Assembly: GCF_000485595.1 (NCBI RefSeq)
Contig: NW_014577140.1
Location: 588,312-616,699 of the forward strand
Direction: 5' to 3'
DNA from: Priapulus caudatus
Lineage: Eukaryota; Priapulida; Priapulimorpha; Priapulimorphida; Priapulidae
Length of the DNA stretch: 28,388 bases
Shown here: positions 21,501-28,388 of the stretch, piece by piece
Layout: each line of letters begins with the position of its first letter
How positions within the stretch are numbered: the stretch's first letter is position 1
The notes under the pieces: generated by a model
The model's database searches: none
What the model saw: the letters and a program-made list of their open reading frames with translations, nothing else
Told to the model about the DNA's origin: nothing
Program-made: the position numbers and the translations under genes

Positions 21501-22364
21501 CTGCGCGGGCGCTTCGCGCGCGGACACATCTACACGTACGTCGGCTCGATCCTGATCGCCGTCAACCCGTTCCGCTTCTTCCCGATCTACAACCCAAAGT
21601 ATGTTGCGCTCTACCAGAACCGCCGCCTCGGCGAACTGCCCCCGCACGTGTTCGCGGTCGCCGACGCAGCGTTCGCGACCATGCTGCGCGCGCGCGCCAA
21701 CCAGTGCATCGTGATCTCGGGCGAGAGCGGCAGCGGCAAGACGGAGAGCACGAACATCCTGCTGCACCACCTGACGGCGCTGAGTCGTCGCGGCGGCGGC
21801 GCGGCGTCGACGGGCATTGAACAGACGCTGCTAGGAGCCGGTCCCGTGCTGGAGGCGTTCGGCAACGCGAAGACCGCGCACAACGACAACTCGAGCCGCT
21901 TCGGCAAGTTCGTCGAGGTCGAGTACGGCACGAACGGGGTCGTGCGCGGCGCGGTCGTGCGCGAGTACCTGCTCGAGCGCTCGCGACTCATCTCGCAGGC
22001 ACGCGACGAGCGCAACTACCACGTCTTCTACCAGCTGCTGGCCGGCGCGGGCGCGGCGGACCGACGCGAACTCTCGCTGCTCCCCGCGGGGCCGGCCGCG
22101 TACGCGTACCTCAACCGCAGCGCGTGCGTCACCCTCGTGGGCGTCGACGACGGATATGAGTTCAAGCGGCTGCGGCAGTCGATGGAGATGGTCGGGTTTC
22201 TGGCGCCGAAGCAGCGGCGGCTGTTCGCGGTGCTGTCGGCGATCCTGCACCTGGGCAACGTCGAGTTTTCGACGCGGGCGAAGCGGTCGAGCAACGCGTA
22301 CCAGGACGAGACGGCGGTCGTCGCGAACCCGGACGTCGTCGTCATCGTCTCCAACCTGCTGAAG
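18550..22364 (+). CDS. MYO9: unconventional myosin IX, 5' part (partial in window)
   Basis: Class IX myosins are actin motors with an N-terminal Ras-association (RA) domain and, in known members, a C-terminal RhoGAP that inactivates Rho. Three exons join in phase: 18550-18657, 20914-21113 and 21338-22364 (445 residues). Residues 1-105 fit the RA domain ([11 protein letters not shown], then ELAEV and VQVHLLWP). The motor begins about residue 115: [16 protein letters not shown]-loop GESGSGKT (231-238), [21 protein letters not shown] with switch I (from 285), [13 protein letters not shown] and AILHLGN. Switch II, the long loop-2 insert, IQ motifs, zinc finger and RhoGAP are not in the window. 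The ATG follows an in-frame TGA 18 bases upstream and has a good Kozak context. Exon 3 is a single 1027-bp exon with almost all third positions G or C. Human has the paralogues MYO9A and MYO9B; orthology to one of them cannot be set. Confidence 0.9.
20354..20571. mobile_element. 218-bp miniature inverted-repeat element
   Basis: TACTGTGTACGC near the left end pairs with GCGTATACAGTA at the right end, 11 of 12 positions. Inside, TTTCGCG and GCGAAA motifs are repeated in both orientations. No coding sequence is present. It looks like a non-autonomous DNA transposon in myosin intron 1. The superfamily was not assigned. Confidence 0.65.
20751..20782 (+). repeat. short interstitial telomere-like repeat
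   Basis: Imperfect TTAGGG units (TTAGGGATAGGGTTAGGATTAGGG and two more). It is short and degenerate, so it may be a chance or ancient insertion and not a chromosome end. Confidence 0.6.
21114..21337 (+). repeat. myosin IX intron 2 made of TCTCGTG / TCTCACG repeats
   Basis: The whole 224-bp intron consists of degenerate repeats of GTCTCGTGTCTCAC type. The pyrimidine-rich units lead into the acceptor CTCGCAG. The Ser-Cys-Leu-rich open frames across it are intronic artefacts. Confidence 0.8.
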
Positions 22365-22640
22365 GTAGGCACGCGTCGTGGTTGGAGGGGCTGTGGTGCG
22401 GGGGGGGAGGGGGGACCCTGTGGTAAGCGGTGGGGGGGGGGGCCCTGTGGTACGTGTGCGGGGAGGGGCTGTGGTACGGGTGGGGGGAGGGGGCACTGTG
22501 GGTGGTGCGTATTATGGTGTGGGGGGGGTTCCTGTGGTAACGGTGGGGGAGGGGGCCCTGTGGACGGTGGGAGGGGGCTGTGGTACGGTGGGGGGAGGGG
22601 GCCCTGTGGTACGGTTGGGGGGAGGGGGGACCCTGTAATG
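22365..22640 (+). repeat. G-rich minisatellite at the start of myosin intron 3
   Basis: Beginning at the donor of exon 3, about 270 bases consist of roughly 28-bp units of the form CCCTGTGGTACGGTGGGGGG with variable G runs. The non-template strand, and therefore the pre-mRNA, has many tracts of four or more G, giving strong quadruplex potential next to a 5' splice site. The Gly-rich and Pro-rich frames are artefacts. Confidence 0.85.
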
Positions 22641-23254
22641 GATGCTGAGGGGTGAGGTGAGATCATAGGAGCTGTGGTTGTGTGAGCTGCGGCAAGGTTG
22701 GGTGTAAGGGGAGCAGACGTAGGGAGTGATGCGATCATGTTTCATCTGTCGAGGGGTAGGGGTGAGGTAGAGATGATATATATATTATTAGCATACTAGC
22801 AGAACATAGGGATGCCGATAGGGTGAGATGTGGTGGCTGTGGTCGTCGCTTGTAGGCTGTGAATAGCGATGCAGCAGGGTAATATTGTTACGATCAAGGT
22901 GGGGTCGGGCTGCGATCGATGGTGCTAGAATGACGCACGGCTTCACGTTATTTGCTGAACGTGAACTTCTTCATTGTAATTAAAGGCTGAAATCAGTGTG
23001 ATGAGTCATTATTAGTGTTTGCAATTGATGATAGTTGATTTTTGATCAATCAAAATTAGTAAATGTGCACGTTTACTTCTTCTTCCCGGGTGTAGTGTAG
23101 CGACACGAGAAGAATAAGAAGAAGTAAATTAATTAATTAAGAATATTCCTAACCATTGTAATATTCGAACGGCCACCTTCATTCCTGCTGCGTTGCAACA
23201 TATGATGTCATCCAAAGTAGTAACCGGTGTCTGTCAGTAGCAAAACCGTTTTCA
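22641..23254. other. myosin intron 3, unique part
   Basis: No coding sequence seen. It contains an imperfect inverted pair of TACTTCTTCTTC (23071-23082) and GAAGAAGTAA (23120-23129). Confidence 0.5.
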
Positions 23255-23625
23255 CAGGGGTCGAAATTCGCTAAAAACACACTTGCGCATGCAGTAAGTT
23301 AGGTTAAACAATTACTTGTGCCAAGAGATTTTGACTTGCACCTACCTTTGTTGCTCTCCAAACTGGCAGTACCCCTTCCCTTCCTCCCTGTTTTAGTTTA
23401 TGATTTATTCTATGTCTTCTGTGTCTTCCTGCTCTGATTCAGAGTGATTTACGCTTCAATTTCGTACAGAAATCAAAATAAAATGGGTCTGACTTACGTA
23501 AGTAATACGTAAGTAGCTGGCATATTGTTGACTTGCGGCAGCCGCAAGTTGCTACGAAACATTGCTTGCGTTCGCTGAAAAACACTTGTGTTGCACAATA
23601 ACTATATAGCGAATTTCGACCCCTG
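23255..23625. mobile_element. 371-bp hAT-like MITE
   Basis: Perfect 19-bp terminal inverted repeats, CAGGGGTCGAAATTCGCTA at the left and its complement at the right. The CAGGG start is typical of hAT-superfamily ends. The 8-bp flanks share only CGTT (CGTTTTCA versus CGTTAAAT), so the target duplication is decayed or unproven. No transposase. Confidence 0.8.
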
Positions 23626-23839
23626 CGTTAAATAGATGCTGTACACTGTAATATTGCTTGAGGTTTAGCGTCACCATTACTGCATCCTGTAATAAGCGTA
23701 GCTGTAGCACTTCAGATGATCGCTATTATTTTGTTCGTAGCGCAGCTGTATCATTACCGTACATGTCGAAACTAGTCGTTCGTGGCGAACAGATGTGCAT
23801 CTACGCTGTCTGCGCTTGCCACCCTGCATCCCCTTACGC

Positions 23840-24014
23840 CAGGGGTTCTAAAATTGTGGGGGTCCGTGGATGGGCTTCAGGGGGTCCGTGAAACAGGCGC
23901 ATGCAAACTTTTGTGTTTATGTGCTTATATATGTGCATTGTTCGGGGGAGGGGTCCATAGCTTACACCGAATTCTCAAACGGGTTCATGCCTTAAAAAAG
24001 TTTAAGAACCACTG
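23840..24014. mobile_element. 175-bp hAT-like MITE with target-site duplication
   Basis: The left end is CAGGGGTTCTAAAATT, and the complement of the right end is CAGTGGTTCTTAAACTTT. The internal GGGGGTCCGTGGATGGG resembles known hAT miniature elements. The flanks are an 8-bp target duplication, CCTTACGC and TCTTACGC, matching at 7 of 8. It lies 22 bases upstream of the first exon-4-like acceptor of the myosin gene. Confidence 0.85.
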
Positions 24015-24036
24015 TCTTACGCATCACTCCTTACAG

Positions 24037-24330
24037 GTGAATGAGGAGATACTAACTAACTATGACAAATATGAGCGAACGTGTGTCTGTCTTCACTGTC
24101 CACCGTACCCCCCTCCCTTCTCTCATCTCATATCTCACCCAGGTCGAAGATTGCGGTACCTTCTCCTGTCTCCGCCGCTGCGCACCTTGCAGGTGAAGGA
24201 GGAGACGCGTTGACACACAGTGACATGTGGCGAGACCGTCCCCTGTCACATAGCTGTCACATTATTCACCTGTAACCTGTCATGTTGTCACGACCGCAGG
24301 TGAAAGAAGAGACGTTGACGACGGTGACGC
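24037..24330 (+). repeat. three copies of a myosin exon-4-like 5' edge
   Basis: Three acceptors are each followed by similar codons: 24037 (VNEEIL, then open), 24193 (VKEETR, then a stop) and 24300 (VKEETLTTVTHGDVV, stop after about 27 codons). In class IX myosins the residues after exon 3 are VKEE/VKKE followed by the conserved KTVT region, so these fit the start of exon 4. None continues into recognisable motor sequence. Copies 2 and 3 also share downstream sequence, giving a tandem period of about 107 bp. One may be a short real exon or all may be relics. Confidence 0.6.
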
Positions 24331-24360
24331 ACGGTGATGTCGTCTTTGCGTCACACCGCT

Positions 24361-24440
24361 GTCATAATATCTACCTGTAACCTGTCATAATATTTACCTG
24401 TAACCTGTCATAATATCTACCTGTAACCTGTCATAATATT
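24361..24440 (+). repeat. 23-bp minisatellite
   Basis: Units of GTCATAATATCTACCTGTAACCT start at 24361, 24384, 24407 and 24430. The same ACCTGTAACCTGTC motif at 24266-24282 suggests the array grew from the neighbouring duplicated segment. Confidence 0.85.
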
Positions 24441-25863
24441 CCTTTAACTTCTGCGTGAGAGGAGGAGGAGGCATGAGGAGGAGGAGGAGAGGAGGAGGAG
24501 AAGGAGGAGGGAGGAGGACGAGGAGGAGGAGGAGGAGAGAGGAGGAGGAGATGGAGGAGGAGGAGGAAGAGGGCGAGGAGGAGGAGGGTGAGGAGGAGGA
24601 GGAGGAGAAGGTGGGCTCGAACGTCCTGCGCGAGGAGAGAAGAGAAGGATGATGCGGTGGTGGGTTGGAACTCTTCTGTTAAGCAACAATCCTGGGCCTA
24701 CTCTTTCCCTGTAATTCCCATTCTATTATCCCCCCCGGTGCCTGTTTAATTAATAAACTTTAATAATAGATAATGATTAAACAAATTACACGAGTTAAGT
24801 CAGCATCATTATTTGCCAGCGAAAACACGACAGAGAAGATCTAATCAGCTTAGGCAGTTAGTTAAGCGCAAACTCCCTAATTACCCCAAGATAGATGAAT
24901 AACAAGATCGAGCGCGCGCGCAACACACACACGCACGCAAGCACGTACTCACGCAAAGCAACACAACACGGACACACAACGCGCGCCCGCACACGATCAC
25001 GCACATCGCAAGCACGGCGCGCACGCAGCACCGCGATCAGCACACTACCCATACACACGTCACTATGTGCACAGCTAAAGCAAGCTACCCACGGCCCACG
25101 CAGTTATATTGCGCTGCACAAGAGTTTACTGCGCGGCATAATCATTGCGTGCAGAACGCGCAGGAATTAAACAACATGAACATCAAGCGCCAAGATCAGA
25201 CTAAACCGCGCTAGCCAGCCTGCCATCGCCAGCACCCGTGACTCACACAGCTCTGAGACGTCTATTATCTATCATATATGTTTATTATCTTTGCCAGCTG
25301 TTCCCTCCAACACTAGGTGTCGTTGTCGTTGCAGTCATTCCCGGCACAACCACACGCACACGCGCGCGTGCCTACGTCCAACGTTACGAGACAGGAACAT
25401 CCTGTGATGCTAGTACGCCACTGTAGTTACCGTATGTAGTTGTATGTACATGTATCTAACGAAGTTGTGGTAGGGCACAGGATGTGAGGACCAGATAGCT
25501 TGCTTAGCACGCGTAATAACGCGGCAAGTTATATAGACTTGTGTACAGCTATCGGCCGTGCATGCGTCACAACATAACCACCAAGCACCCCCCGCCCCCA
25601 TTCACTGCGCGCATGCCCGCTCTAGCGGCGTTCCTATGTCTTCTTTATTTTTAATTATCTCTCACTGCTCAGTCATTTCCCTCTCCTAGGCCTCCCTTAT
25701 CTTTCTTTCTCTCTCGTCTCCCTCCTCTCCGCTCCTCCCCTCATACTTTCTTTTCCCTCGCGCTTTCTCTCTCTCCCCCACCCCTCTCTCTCTCTCTCCT
25801 CTCTCTTCTCTCTCTGCCTCTCTCTCTCTCTCTCTCTTCGCTCTCTCGCTCCTCCTCGCTCTC
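24441..25863. repeat. duplicated block, copy A
   Basis: GAG/GGA purine tract (24457-24640), about 1 kb of mixed sequence including a CA/CGCA microsatellite (24915-25060), then a CT pyrimidine tract (25681-25863) ending at the N gap. The mixed part recurs in the block after the gap: GTTAAGCAACAATC, ATAATGATTAAACAAATTACAC, CTCTGAGACGTCTAT, and CCAACACTAGGTGTCGTTG. No gene recognised; Pro/Ser/Leu and Glu/Arg frames reflect the tracts. Confidence 0.75.
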
Positions 25864-25888
25864 NNNNNNNNNNNNNNNNNNNNNNNNN
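25864..25888. other. assembly gap (25 N)
   Basis: Twenty-five N between a CT-rich and a GA-rich tract. The true length of the missing sequence is unknown. Confidence 0.99.
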
Positions 25889-27827
25889 AGGAGAGCCGAG
25901 CGAGGAGGAAGAGGAGGCAAGAGGCAGAAGGACGGAGGAGGGGAGGGAGGAAGGAGGAGAGGAGGAAGGAGAGGAGAGAGGAAGAGGAGCCGAGGTGCGA
26001 GAAGGAGCGAGGCAGGAGGAGAAGGAGGCCAGGAGAGAGCGTGGAGCGAGGTGGCACGGAGAAGGAATGGCAGCGAGGCAGAAGGAGGCAGGAGGAGCGC
26101 TGGCAGGAGGAGCCAGAAGCGAAGGGAGGAGAGGAGGAGGAGGAGGTGCCGAGCCGAGGAGAAAGGCAGGAGCAGGAGGGGGTCGGAGAAGAGGAGGAGG
26201 AGGAGTGAGGCAGAGAGAAGGAAGAAGGAGCGTGAGGAGGAGCGTGGAGGAGCGAGAGGAGCGAGGAGCCGGGAGAAGGCAGGAGCGAGGGAGCGAGGTG
26301 GTGAGAGAGCGCAGGAGAGGAGAAGGAGAAGAGGCAGGAGAAGCTGGGCTCGCGAACTCCTGCCGCGCAGGAAGCAGAAGGAAGAGAAGGATGATGCGGT
26401 GGTGGACTTGGAACTCTCTGTTAAGCAACAATCTTTGCTACTTTTCCCTGTAAATCCCCATTTTATTATTCCCCCGTTTAAATTAATAACTTTAATAATT
26501 ACATAATGATTAAACAAATTACACGAGTTAGTCCAGCATCCATTATTTGCCCAATGAACGACAGAGAAGATCTAATCAGCTTACGGCAGTTAGTTAAGGC
26601 AATATCCCTATTACCAAGAGTAGATAATAACACACATGTGTTATTACCTACTCTTGCTATTACTCTACAACCCTTTGTTTGTTGTTTTATTGCTTTGTTA
26701 TTATTATGGATTGGGGTTGTCACGAATCGCTCCACGAAGAACAGACAACACAATGGGATCTTGACTGTATTATGTTACACAACACACACACGCCCACGCA
26801 CGCCACACGCACACACACACACATGCAAGCACGCACGGGCACGCACACACACACACGCATGGCGCGCCACACACACACACGCACACGTACGCAAGCACGC
26901 ACGCCACCGCACACACAAACACACACGCGCGCGCCGCACACACACACACGCCACGCAAGCACACGGCACTCACGCCACGCCACACACAAACACACACACA
27001 CGCGCGCCGCACACCACACACGCACACGCACGCCAGCACACGCGCACGCACACGCACGCCACACACACACAACACACATACACACACGCTCATATGTGCC
27101 ACCAGCCTAAAGCAAGCTCACCACGCAGCTTATATTGCGCTGCACAAGAGTTTACTGCGCGCGCATAATCATTGCCCGTGCAAACGCGCAGGAATTTTAC
27201 ATGAACATCAAACCCAAGATCAGACTAAACCGCGCTGCAGCTGCATCGCACCACCGCTGACTCACACAGCTCTGAGACGTCTATATCTATCTATATGTTT
27301 ATTATCTTTGCCAGCTGTTCCCTCCAACACTAGGTGTCGTTGTCGTTCAGTATTGGCACAAACACGAAGGGGGACGCAAAGTAGAGAAGAAATCTGGATG
27401 TAGACTGTAGGTATTTGTATGTACAGTAGTAGTTGGTGCTGTGGTAGGGCAAGGCAGGCATGTGCAGGACAGATAAGCTTGCTTAGCACGCGCTAATACA
27501 CGCCCGGCAAAGTTTACTATAGACTCTGTGCTACAAGCCTAATCGCCTGCATGCCGTCAACAAAAACATAAACACAACACAAGCACCCCGCTATGTACAC
27601 TGCCCGCATGCCGTGCTAGCCGGCGTTCTATGTCTTCTTATTTTTAATTATCTATCTTCGCTCAACATTCATTCCCCTCTCTCGCCTCCCCTTATTCTTT
27701 CTTTCTCTCTCTCTCTCTCTCCCCCCTCTCTCGCTCCCCTTATCTTTCTCTCTCTCTCGCTCTCTCCTCTCTCTTCCCCCCCCCTCTCTCATCTCTCCCT
27801 CTCCTCCTCTCTTTCTCTCCTCCTCTA

Positions 27828-27860
<33 letters not shown>

Positions 27861-27943
27861 CCCCCTCTCTTCTCTCTCTCTCCGCGGCTTCCTCTTCTCT
27901 CTCTCTCGTCTCTCTCTCGCGCTCTCTCTTCGCTCCTCTTGCA

Positions 27944-27977
<34 letters not shown>

Positions 27978-28010
27978 CTCCCCTCTCATCTCTCTCTCCT
28001 CTCTCTCTCT

Positions 28011-28042
<32 letters not shown>

Positions 28043-28105
28043 GCTTTCACCTCTCCCCATCTCTCTCTTTCTATCTTTCCCTCTCCCTCCCCATCTGTCT
28101 TTTCT
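25889..28105. repeat. duplicated block, copy B
   Basis: The same series as copy A: purine tract (25889-26370), mixed part (26371-27655) with a CA microsatellite (26780-27090), and CT tract (27656-28105). It differs from copy A mainly by small insertions and deletions. It also carries extra sequence at about 26615-26780, including the near-palindrome CAAGAGTAGATAATAACACA and its complement (26615-26656). No gene is recognised. Confidence 0.75.
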
Positions 28106-28257
28106 TTCATGCTTCAGTCCTTCCCGTGTCTGTCTCGCTACAGAATTCCATATAACAGGCATGAATATTTCTGCACCACGTACATTCATAGATCCGTGAA
28201 GGGTACGCCCATGACAGGAAGCCACAACTATCTGCTCCAGCACGTACACAAATCTAA

Positions 28258-28388
28258 TTGCATACCTCTTCACTATTGATAGTCACTATTGCCATAGTCA
28301 CTATCCCACTATTGATATTGATATTGAAAGTCCACTATTTGATAATTCGATATGATATTCTTACTTGATAGTCACTATTGATATTGAT
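28258..28388. repeat. ACTATTGATA-type simple satellite
   Basis: Repeated CACTATTGATAGT and ATTGATATTGAT units run to the right edge of the window. 28106-28257 is unique sequence without a recognised gene. Confidence 0.75.

Noticed and set aside
21204-22015. Long minus-strand frames opposite the myosin motor
   Set aside because: Antisense shadows of a GC-rich coding exon. The plus strand has the P-loop and switch I motifs.
25686-26517. Minus-strand frames of over 240 codons spanning the N gap
   Set aside because: They translate purine/pyrimidine tracts and N bases; Leu/Ser/Pro or Arg/Glu composition only.
27613-28155. 180-codon Ser/Leu-rich plus frame
   Set aside because: Pure CT microsatellite translation.
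1-28388. CRISPR array, operon, phage or bacterial defence system
   Set aside because: The repeats are microsatellites, minisatellites or inverted elements without regular unique spacers, and all real genes are intron-containing animal genes.

Overview
This is eukaryotic, animal-type DNA. Three recognisable nuclear genes are split by GT-AG introns, and the rest is AT-rich intergenic and intronic sequence full of microsatellites, minisatellites, fold-back repeats and small transposon relics. The gene set (an animal-type E3-binding protein of pyruvate dehydrogenase, PIG-L, and a myosin IX with an N-terminal RA domain) and the style of the repeats fit an invertebrate metazoan. I cannot name the phylum from the window. 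There are no operons, CRISPR arrays, prophages or prokaryotic defence systems.

Layout. 1-5175 holds no recognised gene: a 20-bp minisatellite, CA/ACGC, GAT and CAG microsatellites, a nested inverted-repeat element (994-1243), a 45-bp palindrome, and two weak candidate exons on the minus strand. 5176-8560 (minus strand) is a complete six-exon PIGL gene, with the 3' end of a LINE retrotransposon in its second intron. 8654-about 11353 is a 1.35-kb unit duplicated in tandem; each copy carries a palindrome of about 760 bp with roughly 380-bp arms, and the block starts only 94 bp upstream of the PIGL start codon. 11354-12777 has no recognised gene. 12778-17764 (minus strand) is a complete ten-exon PDHX gene of about 508 codons with one apparent single-base deletion. 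17765-18549 is a short divergent promoter region. 18550-22364 (plus strand) holds the first three exons of a myosin IX gene (RA domain and the N-terminal half of the motor). The next exon appears only as two or three short copies of its 5' edge (24037-24330), and the rest of the gene is not in the window.

From 24440 to the end the sequence is low in complexity: purine tract, about 1 kb of unique sequence, pyrimidine tract, a 25-N assembly gap, then a diverged repeat of the same series. This may be an assembly duplication around the gap.

How the genes relate. PIGL acts in GPI-anchor synthesis at the ER, PDHX holds dihydrolipoamide dehydrogenase in the mitochondrial pyruvate dehydrogenase complex, and myosin IX is a motor that in known animals carries a RhoGAP tail. 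They share no pathway. The only regulatory link visible is the head-to-head arrangement of PDHX and the myosin gene.

Most unusual features: duplicated 5' edges of exons, acceptor site included, in two neighbouring genes; the tandem fold-back block beside the PIGL promoter; and a family of well-delimited miniature inverted-repeat transposons, one with an 8-bp target duplication matching at 7 of 8 positions.
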